From the NCBI GenBank assembly GCA_963820995.1, contig CAWGCL010000006.1:620001-684000 (forward strand): a stretch of DNA of 64,000 nt, read 5' to 3'. The translations under genes and the position numbers were made by a program. The number at the start of each line of letters is the position of its first letter. Position 1 is the stretch's first letter. This DNA is from JAGTVG01 sp963820995. GTDB taxonomy: Bacteria > Bacteroidota > Bacteroidia > Cytophagales > Cyclobacteriaceae. The notes beneath the pieces were generated by a model. It had not been told where the DNA came from. It did no database searches and worked only from the letters and a program-made list of their open reading frames with translations. Below, piece after piece: positions 8,934 to 18,353 of the stretch.

Positions 8934-11715
8934 TTATCTGAAATCAAAATATAACTTTATGTACAAGTCTCCATCCTTTCTATGCCGGCGATACATATTA
9001 GTTTGAGATTGGGGTCCAAGCATCTCTGGTTTTTTAAACTTAGTGCCAACTGGATTTATACCTTGTAAAAATGAAATATCACCCTCAGGGAATTCAACTT
9101 TTGTGTATCTGGGATCTGCTTGTGGATCATCAGGAGTATACAATCTGAAAAACAGGTTTTCAGTACTTGTATAAATTGTGAATGGTTTTTCCGCATTCAA
9201 TAATTTCAGCCAATACATATTGGAGTGATACCCCTTAAATTCCGGGTATAAATACGTTTCCCCAGTTATTGTATTGTTATAATCCTTTTCCCAAACATTC
9301 AGGCTAACGCCTTTTAAGCGGTTTTTCCATACCCTGTAAGGTCCATTACCAAGCCACTTAGCTCCTTTAATCTTGTTCTCCGGATAATTGAAGTTTATTC
9401 CGAAATAGGGTTGGTAATTATTGGGAACATAAACTACTGTAAGTTGAAGAATTCCATTTCCTGATAAGGTCCAGGTAACGGATTTTAAATTTCCTTCATA
9501 TTCAGCATGATAGACAAATGAATTTCCTTCCTGCGAGATATTAAAACTTACAAATTTTGAATTGCCTTCAGCTAATTCAGGCCCACCAAATATTGATATC
9601 TCTGAGCCAGAGCTAATTACTTTTTGCAGAAGTCCTGATTGTTCTTCTATATGAATCTCCACATCACCAGCCTGCATGACTATTTTACCGTCCAGAGATT
9701 TCCCTTTCGCCAATGATGTTGTATCCGAATCGAAATAATCCGATAATTTATCTTCAGGCAATTTTATCGGCCAATCCCAGGTATAAATTTCCCTATCATA
9801 TGGATCCGTAATGGTTATCAAAATGGCTTCCGCATCATTCCAGTTTGAGGGCAGATCAAGATTTAATTCTCCCCAATTTCCAGGCAAGATTTCAGGAGCT
9901 ATTATATCGTTTTCCAGCAACACATTAAAACCACTATCCTTCATCATTTGGATACCTAAATTTCACAAGTTTATAGGAAATCTTACATTGATTTAAATTC
10001 GTATAATGATATCGATTCTCTATCCTGAATTTCCCATCAAAGGCCTCTGTGATATATTTTTCTTCAAAATACACTGGAGCCCAAATTTCTTTAATAGTGT
10101 AAAAACTTCCTTCTTTCTCCCGATAAGGACCGAGAATCCCATCCGGTCCATGGTTGCCATCACTATCTAGAAAACCTTGCTGATCAGTACGGCTAATTGA
10201 TTCATCGGAAAATACCCACAAAAAGCCCCCAGCGGATGTGGGCTTCTTCCACATAAGGTCCCAGAAATCATCTAATCCGGCACCAAGGCCACCATCATAT
10301 AATCCATGAAGCACTTCAGTCGGGAAAAATATCTGGCTCCCATTAAATGATTCATTCGTTCCGTAATTGTACTCAATATAATGATTGGTATCTGTTTTTC
10401 GAAAATTTTCCCAGGGATGGATAAGTTCTCTTTTCTGGGGATCATATTTAATGAATTCATCGTCTAATTCAGTATTCCAACCATCTTCATTTCCATTATC
10501 CCATATTACTATGCAGGGGTGATTTACATCCCTTATAACCATTTCCTTTACAAGCTTTTTGCCAATCTCAGTATTATAAGCAGCTTGCCAACCCGCCAAT
10601 TCATCCAAAACGAAAAGTCCGATAGAATCACAAACATCCAGGAAATGCGGATCAGGAGGATAGTGAGACATTCTTACTGAATTCATATTCATTTCCTTCA
10701 TAAGAAGCACATCCTTAATACTCAATTCCTTATTTAAGGTTCTTCCACTCTCAGGCCAGAATGAATGCCGGCAAACTCCCTTAAACTTAATTTTAACACC
10801 GTTAACGTAAATGCCATCTCTCTCCCTGACTTCAACTGTCCTGAATCCAAACCTTTCAGATAAAGTATGAAGTACCATATCATCCTTAAGCAGTTTGAAC
10901 TCGACGAAATATAAATTGGGAAATTCAGGAGACCACTGTTGTATATTTTCTACTTTGGTGGATAGATTGACTTTAAGCGTTCCTTTCGAAATTTCCTCAC
11001 CAAAATCTTCGCCAACCTGCTTTCCATTGACTTCGATAATTCTAGCTCTTACCTTATTTGCTGATCTAACATTTGACAAATATACTTCAGCAAAAAAGTT
11101 TCCGTCGGCCAGGGGATTTAGAGCAATCCGTTCAATGTGTTGCTTTGGCCTCACCTCAAGGTAAACTGGTCGGAAGATGCCTCCGAAGATCCAATAGTCA
11201 GCATATCTTTCAGCATTATTTACAGAGGTATCGGAGGAATGTTTACTTACAGTTACTTCCAATTCGTTTTCGGCGTTTATCTTTAGAAGTTTCGTGATGT
11301 TATAAGAAAAACGATAAAATGCGCCTTGATGAATTTCTCCTGCTGGTTTACCATTGATCTTTACTTCTGTATCTGTCATTGATCCTTCAAATACAATATG
11401 GGTTTCTTTATCGCGCCATTCAGGGGAAGCAAAGAAATTAACCTTATAAATGCCCTTTTCCTTACCCCTTTCATCATCCTTATCATGCCCGTAATTATAA
11501 GTTCCGAAACCATGTTGCTCCCAGCATGAGGGCACGGGGATCTTTGTCCATTCTCCGCTTTTTCGACCATCTGTGCAATAAAAATTCCATTCTTTGGCAT
11601 CATCAAATCCCTTCCCCGACAAATAGACTCTATTAGTTTCCTGCGAAAAAGCAAATGTTTGGAACATGAGAACGATTAAAATTCCAATGGTAAAAAAGCG
11701 TTTAAAAAATCTCAT
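8934..11715 (-). CDS. Exported GH2 family beta-glycosidase (one frameshift)
   Basis: Secreted glycoside hydrolase family 2 enzyme (beta-galactosidase/glucuronidase type), about 925 residues. A signal peptide (hydrophobic core GILIVLMFQTFAFS) is followed by the jelly-roll sugar-binding domain (about 45-190), an Ig-like domain (about 195-295) and the TIM barrel. Glu410 in DNGNEDGW is the expected acid/base. Glu467 in FPTEVLHGLYDGG is my candidate nucleophile. SAGGFLWVFSDE matches the conserved strand after it. The C-terminal quarter, with a beta-galactosidase small-chain-like end, is in another frame; the join is near 9940 (RYPND to KDSGFNVL) and one base restores it. It follows the DUF1080 gene and precedes GH88. 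Specificity cannot be read. Confidence 0.85.
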
Positions 11716-11744
11716 GACAGCAGGTTTTCAATCTTTCAGAAAAA

Positions 11745-13124
11745 TTAAAATTCCCGGATTTTTATACTTCTAAAACGCACAGCATTGCCATGGTCCTGAA
11801 GGAGAATATGGCCGGAAGGTGATTCTCCAAAATCAGGCCAGACTTTGTATTTGGATTTTGCAACCAGAGCCCTATATATTTGTGTGCTCCGCTCGTATTC
11901 AATCACTTTTATATTATTCAACCAGTGTTCTATATGATTATCTTTTACAACTATCCTTGCCTTATTCCACTTGCCTATACCGTAAAACCTCTTGTTGCTG
12001 TTCTCTTCTGACAAGTTTTCTGCCGGGATCATGTCATATAATGATGCCAATGTTCTATTGTTATTAACACCTTCCTTTGCATCAGGATTTAAATTATCGT
12101 CAAGAAGCTGATACTCAAGACCAATCGCTGAACCAGTACCTTTATTTAATTCAGGATCAACAAAATATTTTATTCCACTATTGGCGCCTGCAGTTAACAT
12201 GAACTCAAGTTCTAATTCAAAGTTGCTGAACTTATCTATAGTAACTATATCCCCTCCATTTTCTGATTCTCCTCCTCCACTTTCAAGAACGGCTAGAACT
12301 CCATCTTCAATTTGCCATCCGCCTTCTGGAAAATGATCCAGTTTGGCTCCGCGCCAGCCATTGGTTGTTTCTCCATCCCATAATAAGCGCCAGCCTAACC
12401 TTTTCTCTGTTTTTGTAAGTGTATTTGGAATAAAATTTATCTCTGGAACAGCGGGATCAGGATCGAAGCGACTGCTTTCCAGGTCAGTTGTCTTAATACG
12501 AATATTTTTCCATCTAACTTTCTTACCGATTTTTTCATTATCATCGCCGACTCCATGAACCTGCAGGGCGATAAAACCGGAAGCGGTTTCATTATCGACC
12601 AGATTGGCACACATTACACCATTGATCCAGGTCCTAATGTGATTTCCAATCGCTTCAATTCTATATGTATTCCATTCACCAGGTATAAAGGCAGCGGAAC
12701 CTTTTTCATTTCTTGCTAGATTATACAACCAATCTCTGCGTGCTTCATCGTATATTCCACCACTCCATGCCCTGTTACTTGGATCGATCTCACATTGATA
12801 ACCGTGCACACGGCCCTTCAAGTAGTTATCCATACTCAAACTTCTGAACTGTATACCAGAGTTAAGAGGCGGTTCCACATTGACATCCAACTCAAGAATA
12901 AAATCACCATAATCTTTTTCTGTGCATAAAAAACTATTAGGTTCCATTGGGACTGAGATCCCAATGATTTCATTATTTTCCACAACATAATCAGCATTTC
13001 CATTCAATTGTTTCCAACCATCCAGATTTTTGCCATTAAAAAGATCTATCCAGCCATTTTCGTCCTGTGAGTAAACAAATAATGGTATTAGAAATATAAC
13101 AGTGATAATAAAAGTCTTCCTCAT
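11745..13124 (-). CDS. Exported double DUF1080 (3-keto-disaccharide hydrolase) protein
   Basis: Secreted protein of 459 residues with two consecutive DUF1080 domains (PF06439, laminarinase/LamG-like beta sandwich). Domain 1 (about 25-215) starts GWIDLFNGKNLDGW; domain 2 (about 235-458) starts GWRLLWDGETTNGW. Both have the typical SGIQFRS or SGIKYFVD core, the GEWNTYRI / GKWNKARI strand and an ending RWKNIRIK / RFRSIKIR. A clear signal peptide (FIITVIFLIPLFVYSQ) places it in the envelope or outside. DUF1080 proteins cleave glycosidic bonds in sugars already oxidised at C3, so this links the glycosidases to the Gfo/Idh dehydrogenases of the same operon. It is the promoter-proximal gene. Which domain is catalytic is unknown; one may only bind. 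Confidence 0.87.
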   Translation of the reverse strand: MRKTFIITVIFLIPLFVYSQDENGWIDLFNGKNLDGWKQLNGNADYVVENNEIIGISVPMEPNSFLCTEKDYGDFILELDVNVEPPLNSGIQFRSLSMDNYLKGRVHGYQCEIDPSNRAWSGGIYDEARRDWLYNLARNEKGSAAFIPGEWNTYRIEAIGNHIRTWINGVMCANLVDNETASGFIALQVHGVGDDNEKIGKKVRWKNIRIKTTDLESSRFDPDPAVPEINFIPNTLTKTEKRLGWRLLWDGETTNGWRGAKLDHFPEGGWQIEDGVLAVLESGGGESENGGDIVTIDKFSNFELELEFMLTAGANSGIKYFVDPELNKGTGSAIGLEYQLLDDNLNPDAKEGVNNNRTLASLYDMIPAENLSEENSNKRFYGIGKWNKARIVVKDNHIEHWLNNIKVIEYERSTQIYRALVAKSKYKVWPDFGESPSGHILLQDHGNAVRFRSIKIREF

Positions 13125-13158
13125 TTTTGATAAAGTTTTGAATTATAAAAAAGTAGTT

Positions 13159-13166
13159 CAAAAATA
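13159..13166 (-). promoter_or_regulatory. Candidate -7 promoter element of the DUF1080 operon
   Basis: On the minus strand this reads TATTTTTG, matching the Bacteroidota -7 consensus TAnnTTTG, about 35 bases before the ATG of the DUF1080 gene. I see no convincing -33 TTG element at the usual distance, so the call rests on the -7 match and position. Confidence 0.4.
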
Positions 13167-13168
13167 AA

Positions 13169-13188
13169 GGATATATAATTCTATATCC
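13169..13188. promoter_or_regulatory. Palindrome abutting the operon promoter, candidate operator
   Basis: A perfect 7-bp inverted repeat GGATATA / TATATCC with a 6-bp spacer, ending three bases upstream (minus-strand sense) of the TATTTTTG element. This is where a repressor or activator of the glycan operon would bind. The repeat is AT-rich and could be chance, but its placement is telling. Confidence 0.4.
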
Positions 13189-13264
13189 ATGTTATTTCAA
13201 AAAATCCTGAAAAAATTTGGTGGCTTGAAGATGCTGAATTTTATAGAGGACTAATATAGTCTAT

Positions 13265-13298
13265 AAAAAATGAGGCTGCCCTTGAAAAGAGCAGCCTC
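13265..13298 (-). terminator. Stem-loop with T tract on the minus strand
   Basis: Perfect 8-bp stem GAGGCTGC / GCAGCCTC (13272-13279 with 13291-13298). Read on the minus strand it is followed by ATTTTTTAT, the form of an intrinsic terminator. No minus-strand gene ends just before it: the nearest, the DUF819 gene, ends at 14167 and the gene between lies on the other strand. It may end an antisense or unannotated short RNA starting inside the gap. Confidence 0.5.
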
Positions 13299-13364
13299 GA
13301 AAACCCAAAACCTACTACCATGAATCGTCCCCTCTATCACTCTACACACTAATAAATACGCTAG

Positions 13365-13383
13365 TCTGATAGTGATTATCAGA
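13365..13383. repeat. Inverted repeat TCTGATA-N5-TATCAGA
   Basis: Perfect 7-bp inverted repeat with spacer GTGAT in the divergent promoter region. It could be an operator for the plus-strand DUF4251 gene or a short RNA hairpin. It differs in sequence from the palindrome at 13169-13188. Confidence 0.35.
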
Positions 13384-13465
13384 TTGAGGTATAATAATTG
13401 TAGTAAACTGGAATATTTCCGGTTAAATCGGAATTTTTAATCTGTGAAAGGACCATTAAAAAAAC

Positions 13466-13473
13466 TATCTTTG
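13466..13473 (+). promoter_or_regulatory. Candidate -7 element of the DUF4251 gene
   Basis: TATCTTTG matches the Bacteroidota -7 consensus TAnnTTTG and lies 22 bases before the ATG at 13496. A weak TGTG about 20 bases further upstream might serve as the -33 element. Confidence 0.45.
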
Positions 13474-13495
13474 ATATTGAATTAAAACTTTACTC

Positions 13496-14074
13496 ATGAA
13501 AAAATTATTCATACTTCTTACATTAATAGTTTGTATTTTATTTAGAGGATATGCTCAAACTGAAAATCCGGATAGTAAAGATCTCACTAAGGAGGAAAAA
13601 AAAGCTATGAGAAAAGCCAAAAAAGAAGAAGATAAGAGAAAACGAGAAGAGGCTTTGATAGAATTTGAAAAATATGCTGAAATGAGGGAATGGGTAGTTG
13701 AGGCTCATACTGTTTTCGACAAACAAGGGCAGAGTTATCAAATGGATCCAAATATAAATTTTGTAGGTGTTGATAAAGATGAAACAACAGTTCAATTATC
13801 GTTTACTGGTCTGATGGGTTGGAATGGAGTTGGAGGTGTTACTCTTGAAGGAAAGATAGGAAAATACGAGCATTCCAATGACGGCAAATCGCTCAACATT
13901 ACTATCTCGGCCATGGGATCTGGTTTAGGAGTCGTTGACATATTTATGACAGTTACAGGTGATGGAAATGGCCGCGCCACAGTTAGTGGTAATTGGGGGG
14001 AAAGAATCACTTTTCAGGGAAAATTTGTTTCTTTAGAAGAATCTACGGTATACAAGGGAACTATTACATATTAA
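13496..14074 (+). CDS. DUF4251 family exported protein
   Basis: Small exported protein of 192 residues, common in Bacteroidota and of unknown function. It has a signal peptide (LFILLTLIVCILFRGYAQ), a strongly charged Lys/Glu helix (about 27-62) and then the DUF4251 beta-rich core, recognisable from the order WVVEAHTVFDKQG, NFVGVD, MGWNGVGGVTLEG and a final KG. The core probably folds as a lipocalin-like or beta-sandwich unit, but that is inference. It is transcribed alone from the structured divergent region. Nothing around it tells its job. Confidence 0.78.
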   Translation: MKKLFILLTLIVCILFRGYAQTENPDSKDLTKEEKKAMRKAKKEEDKRKREEALIEFEKYAEMREWVVEAHTVFDKQGQSYQMDPNINFVGVDKDETTVQLSFTGLMGWNGVGGVTLEGKIGKYEHSNDGKSLNITISAMGSGLGVVDIFMTVTGDGNGRATVSGNWGERITFQGKFVSLEESTVYKGTITY

Positions 14075-14166
14075 GGACTTATAGTTTAATTATTACCGGA
14101 ATAATTTCTCCCTTTCGTTTTACATCTAATTGTTTCCTTCTCACTGAAAGAAATCCTAGCAGGATT

Positions 14167-15291
14167 TCAGCGTAACAACATCGCAACACCAATTCCAATA
14201 TAATTTCCAATTGCGTAACCCAATAAACCCATTGTTATACCAGTTACAATTACCTCCTTGTTTTTAATGGCATTTGCCACAGGGCCTATAAAGGCGGGGC
14301 CATAGATTGCGGCGGTAGAGGTAATTATTACGGTGTCCCGATCAATCCTGAAAATGGAAGCAAGCAGGAAGTGAAGTATGATCGATGTGAACATAACGAA
14401 GGTTGTATATACGAACAGATCTGAACTTTTACTTAGTAGTTCTTTGACATCAGCCATTGCACCAATTGAAAGAGAAAAGATCAGTAATAAATAAAAAGCT
14501 GTTTCATATGATCCCTTCAACTTCTGTATCTTCTTGATAAAACTCACGGTTATACCAAGAGTTGTTAATACTAAAATAACCCAGAGCTCTTCAATCTCAC
14601 CCTTTATAAGGGTCGATATCCAGGCAGCCAATCCCAGAATAATCACTCCCAGTAGTAAGACAATAATTATGTTGAGGGCAAGTTGACGTTTTGATATTTT
14701 ATTCTTCGATTCTATTTTTAAGCTGGATTTCTCTGTTGCCTTTGATTTATAATCAGGCAGAAATAGGCCAAGCAGCTTTTTTACAAAAGTGATGATAAAT
14801 ATAAAGTATATACTACCCAACACTACATCTGTACTATTTAATAAAACATAAACCTCTTTGGGGGTATCAAAAGCCATCCCGATAGCACTCATATTAGGGG
14901 TGCCGCCAGTATATACGCCTATTAACATTCCAGAAATTCTCCATGCTTCGGGTATGCTGTTACGATATACGTAATAAAAAAAGATAGCTGATACTACTAC
15001 AGAAAAAACGCTCAGGATATAACTGAGTATTGATTTTCCAGCATGATTGACCCAATCGAGTATATTAGAATTAAACAAAAGTAGTGGAATGGCAAGGCTG
15101 ATACTGATATTCGAAATCTCGGAAAAGACTGTTTTATTCAAGTCTAGAAAAGGCAGATTAGCAAGTACTATTCCCATGAAATAGCAAATAACTATCGGGC
15201 TGACAACCTGAACCACTTTAGACCGCTGTTCCAAATAAAGAACTAGTGCAGGAAATAAAACAACAAAGGCTACCTGTATTATGATCATCAT
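14167..15291 (-). CDS. DUF819 family integral membrane protein (putative transporter)
   Basis: Polytopic membrane protein of 374 residues with about ten hydrophobic helices. The DUF819 (PF05684) marks are clear: GVYTGGTPNMSAIG in the first half and TSTAAIYGPAFIGPVANA near the end, two re-entrant-type Gly/Pro/Asn-rich stretches typical of ion-coupled carriers. The first half and second half look like inverted repeats, as in many secondary transporters. A charged cytoplasmic loop rich in Lys/Ser lies in the middle (about 185-205). The substrate is not established for this family. It is monocistronic, convergent with the DUF4251 gene. Confidence 0.85.
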   Translation of the reverse strand: MMIIIQVAFVVLFPALVLYLEQRSKVVQVVSPIVICYFMGIVLANLPFLDLNKTVFSEISNISISLAIPLLLFNSNILDWVNHAGKSILSYILSVFSVVVSAIFFYYVYRNSIPEAWRISGMLIGVYTGGTPNMSAIGMAFDTPKEVYVLLNSTDVVLGSIYFIFIITFVKKLLGLFLPDYKSKATEKSSLKIESKNKISKRQLALNIIIVLLLGVIILGLAAWISTLIKGEIEELWVILVLTTLGITVSFIKKIQKLKGSYETAFYLLLIFSLSIGAMADVKELLSKSSDLFVYTTFVMFTSIILHFLLASIFRIDRDTVIITSTAAIYGPAFIGPVANAIKNKEVIVTGITMGLLGYAIGNYIGIGVAMLLR

Positions 15292-15647
15292 AGCAAATCA
15301 AATGTCTATATAATGTGCCTATTTTCCAACAATAACAAAATTGAATTATTTGCACTAGTATGATCTTCAGTCAATATGACAATTTTATATTCTAATTCAA
15401 TCAGTAAAAATGTTAATGACTAATTCTCCAATCAATCCAATTTAATATTCCAATTAATCTTCCGATATATTTGTATTTTACCAAATATTTTTATAATTTA
15501 TGTAATTAAGCAGAGAGTCTATTGCATAAAATGAGATAAATACGGAATATTCATATTCCAACCAAAAGTTCTTTGAAAATAATGCTTACATAATATGTAT
15601 TGAATTTGCACCCTATAGCAATCATTTATAACCCAAAATTCAATGTC
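15292..15647. other. Divergent AT-rich intergenic region
   Basis: A 356-base gap between the DUF819 gene and a lipoprotein gene. It contains TATATTTG at 15466-15473 on the plus strand, a match to the -7 consensus, though 175 bases ahead of the lipoprotein ATG. I see no repeat, RNA or further gene. Confidence 0.4.
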
Positions 15648-16226
15648 ATGAAAAACGCCAAACCGATTTTCCTCTTATTTTGTAGTTTACCACTGATTGG
15701 TCTGCTACTTTTCGCATGTAACAATTCAAAAGATGAACCTACACCGGTTAACCATCTGACTTCCTTAAATTTTATTGAGAAAGGCAATGAATTTCACGTT
15801 GAAACTCCAGACAATAATCTTATTTTGACTTTCATTAAAGACGACTTTAATGAATACCAGTCGGAGTTCAATTTAAAAAACACCTTGTCTATTGAAAAAT
15901 TTCATTTTAAATGTCAAAAAGATGAATTCTTCTCAAATAATATCTGGGTTATCAAACCAGCCTATATCTTATTTGAAAAAGATTTTATAATTAACATAAA
16001 ATATACACACGAGGAATTTGCTCCTCAGTTTAATACAACTAATCTGAAAATTTATAAACTTAAGAGAGATTATCCTCTTCGGGAAAACAATGACAATGAA
16101 GAATTGCTTATACGTGTTAGCGATATTCATTTACTGGATCATTGTGTTCAAAGTGATGATCAAATGTATGTTTACACTAGAATTTCGGAATTTGGAGCAT
16201 TTGTTTTAGGCAGAGAGGTACAATAA
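15648..16226 (+). CDS. Lipoprotein of unknown function
   Basis: Exported lipoprotein of 192 residues. I start it at the ATG at 15648, because it gives a textbook lipoprotein signal (MKNAKPIFLLF... with lipobox LFAC, Cys24); the longer frame from a TTG at 15600 adds a non-signal-like leader. After the cysteine comes an Asn/Ser/Asp/Glu linker. The rest is a mixed beta-rich domain with no motif I recognise. It stands alone and is convergent with the methyltransferase gene. Confidence 0.65.
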   Translation: MKNAKPIFLLFCSLPLIGLLLFACNNSKDEPTPVNHLTSLNFIEKGNEFHVETPDNNLILTFIKDDFNEYQSEFNLKNTLSIEKFHFKCQKDEFFSNNIWVIKPAYILFEKDFIINIKYTHEEFAPQFNTTNLKIYKLKRDYPLRENNDNEELLIRVSDIHLLDHCVQSDDQMYVYTRISEFGAFVLGREVQ

Positions 16227-16271
16227 ACAAAGTTTTCCTTGAATTAAACACAGGCCATAAAGCAGGATCGA

Positions 16272-16964
16272 CTATTTTACTCCAATGATTATATACTGCC
16301 GCTCTAACAAAAGGGTATCTACCTGAATTTCAGAAAAGTCTAGATTCTCTATTTCTTTCATAGCCTCAACCAGGCCTAACCTATGACTATCAGGCGGCCC
16401 ACCTGGCACACCAAGTTTAAAATCTACTATAACGATCTTTCCCCCATCCTTTACACCTTTTATGGCCTTTTTCATATAAGAACGTCTATCATCTATGTGA
16501 TGCCAGGTATTTACCACCAAAATGCCATTAACTTCCTGACTTCCCAAGTGAGGATCATCATAAGCCACCTTACGCAATTCTATATTAGCTGAAAGCTCCT
16601 GAAGATCTTCATTTTCAAGTTTCTCCAGGATGACATCCTGAAAACTTTCATTTACATCCGCAGCAATCACTTTTGCTCCCTTAGCAGCTAAACGTAAAGT
16701 AAAATACCCTGACCCTGCTCCCAAATCCATGATTTTTTGCTGATTCACATCACCGAAAACTGCAATCACTTTATCTGGTTGCTGCCATTCAGCGCGATCA
16801 GGAGAATCAAATGCATTTACCAATGATTCAATACTATTTCTATGCATGTACTGATTGGCTTCATTATCGTTATTCTTCCCCTCATCTTGTCCATATGAAC
16901 AGGTTAAGGATAATTTAAATACTAAAAAGACTGACAATATGTTAACTAGATCTTTCTTTTTCAT
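16272..16964 (-). CDS. SAM-dependent methyltransferase with a signal peptide
   Basis: Class I methyltransferase of 230 residues. Motif I is IMDLGAGSGYFTLRLA, motif II is the acidic VIAADVN, and the motif IV region is VVNTWHHIDD; GGKIVIVDFK follows. This resembles UbiE-like enzymes acting on small molecules. Oddly, the N-terminus is a hydrophobic export signal (VNILSVFLVFKLSLTCSYGQ), with a Cys that could be a poor lipobox, so the protein appears to be sent to the periplasm where SAM is not expected. It starts 4 bases after the stop of the amino acid permease gene, so the two are co-transcribed. Substrate unknown. Confidence 0.8.
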   Translation of the reverse strand: MKKKDLVNILSVFLVFKLSLTCSYGQDEGKNNDNEANQYMHRNSIESLVNAFDSPDRAEWQQPDKVIAVFGDVNQQKIMDLGAGSGYFTLRLAAKGAKVIAADVNESFQDVILEKLENEDLQELSANIELRKVAYDDPHLGSQEVNGILVVNTWHHIDDRRSYMKKAIKGVKDGGKIVIVDFKLGVPGGPPDSHRLGLVEAMKEIENLDFSEIQVDTLLLERQYIIIGVK

Positions 16965-16968
16965 AATC

Positions 16969-18282
16969 TTATTGTGTTCGCTTTATATATATCTTATTTA
17001 AATAATAAATAACCAATCCGGCAAAAACAGTTAATAAACCTAAAATCGATTCTAATGGCCTTTCTAGTAATAAATAAGCTAGTGTCCACAAACTTAGTAT
17101 TATAAAGATCAAAGGTGTAACCGGATATCCAGTGACTCTATACTTGCTTTTTATTTCCGGATGTTTTAATCGTAATATAAATAAACCAATAACAGATAGC
17201 AAAGTAAATAAGTTCATGATAAATCCTGCATATACCAAAACTTTGTCAAATGTGGAGGATACTATAAGGATTACGGTAATTGTGGTCTGCACCCAAATAG
17301 CAATTACAGGCACATTGAACTTATTTTTCTTAGATAAAAACCTTAAGATGGGATAATCTTCACCCATAACCATAGTAACCCTCGGCCCAATCCAAATCAT
17401 AGCACTTACCGTCGAAATCAACAATAAGGTTATCAGTAAAGCCATCAATCTTCCACCATAATCACCAAAAATGTAGGTGGCTGATAAAAAGCCAATCTCA
17501 ATCTTGCCTTCCATTTCCTCCATAGGAGTGGTAAACAGAAAAATATAATTTAGGAGAAAGTATAATATGATTACAATGGATGTTCCCAAAATTAAAGACC
17601 TGGGAATATTTTTGGCTGGATTTTTAATCTCATCCGTTATGTAAACCGAAGCATTCCAGCCAGAAAAAGCATAGGATACGTATATGAGAGAAACTGCAAA
17701 TGAAGCTGAAAAAACCTGATCCCAATCCCCCTTTTGAGGCAATAAGTTTAAGCTCTGATGATCGGAAACAAAAAATCCTGCAATGATAAAAAACAAAATC
17801 AATGCAATTTTTAAAAAGGTAACAATGCGTTGAAACTGCCCTCCAAATCTAATTTGAAAGGAATGTATCAAGGATAAGATAATGACAATTGCCAAGGCAA
17901 AAAGAATTTCATTCCCATACCCAAAGAATGCATTTGAATAACTCGCCATGGCCATGGCAGCAAGGGCAGTTGGTGCAGAGAAAGCCACAAGAAAAGAAAC
18001 CCAACCAGCGAGGAATCCCAGCATTGGATGATAAATCTTAGACAGGAAATGATATTCCCCACCAGACCTAGGGAGTTTTGAGGCAAGTTCCCCATAACTC
18101 AATGCACCGCTCATGGCCACTATTCCACCGACAATCCACAGCATTAAAAGTGCAAATACGGATTTAATATCTGCAATTTGAAATCCCAGACTGGTGAATA
18201 TCCCAGTCCCAACCATATTGGCCACTACGATGGAAAAAGCTGTTGTTAATCCGACTTTATGAAAACTGATGTTCTGGTTCAA
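16969..18282 (-). CDS. APC superfamily amino acid permease
   Basis: Inner-membrane amino acid/polyamine/organocation transporter, 437 residues with about twelve predicted helices. The first helix carries the family's unwound substrate-binding motif as NMVGTGIFTSLG. Further typical stretches are SYGELASKLPRSGGEYHFL in helix 2 and YVSYAFSGWNASVYITDEIKNPAKNIPRS around helix 6, which resembles LAT/SteT-type exchangers. The loop IKNPAKNIPRSL is almost diagnostic for the family. The exported methyltransferase follows at once, which suggests a shared physiological task that I cannot name. Substrate cannot be told from sequence. Confidence 0.9.
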   Translation of the reverse strand: MNQNISFHKVGLTTAFSIVVANMVGTGIFTSLGFQIADIKSVFALLMLWIVGGIVAMSGALSYGELASKLPRSGGEYHFLSKIYHPMLGFLAGWVSFLVAFSAPTALAAMAMASYSNAFFGYGNEILFALAIVIILSLIHSFQIRFGGQFQRIVTFLKIALILFFIIAGFFVSDHQSLNLLPQKGDWDQVFSASFAVSLIYVSYAFSGWNASVYITDEIKNPAKNIPRSLILGTSIVIILYFLLNYIFLFTTPMEEMEGKIEIGFLSATYIFGDYGGRLMALLITLLLISTVSAMIWIGPRVTMVMGEDYPILRFLSKKNKFNVPVIAIWVQTTITVILIVSSTFDKVLVYAGFIMNLFTLLSVIGLFILRLKHPEIKSKYRVTGYPVTPLIFIILSLWTLAYLLLERPLESILGLLTVFAGLVIYYLNKIYIKRTQ

Positions 18283-18353
18283 ACTATGTTATATATGAAA
18301 AGGACGAATAATATCTGTTATTTATTATTCGCCCAACAAAATTATCCCGGTTT

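Larger units (their letters stand above)
13125..13495. other. Divergent intergenic region between the sugar operon and the DUF4251 gene
   Basis: A 371-base gap holding several elements listed separately: the operon promoter and palindrome (13159-13188), a GC-rich stem-loop (13265-13298), a second inverted repeat (13365-13383) and the -7 element of the plus-strand gene (13466-13473). It also contains an 11-codon frame starting at 13320 (MNRPLYHSTH then TAA) preceded by ACCTACTACC. It is much more structured than other gaps here. Confidence 0.6.

Noticed and set aside
13265..13298. Transcription attenuator of the DUF1080 operon
   Set aside because: It lies upstream of the likely -7 element at 13159-13166, so it would not be in the operon leader.
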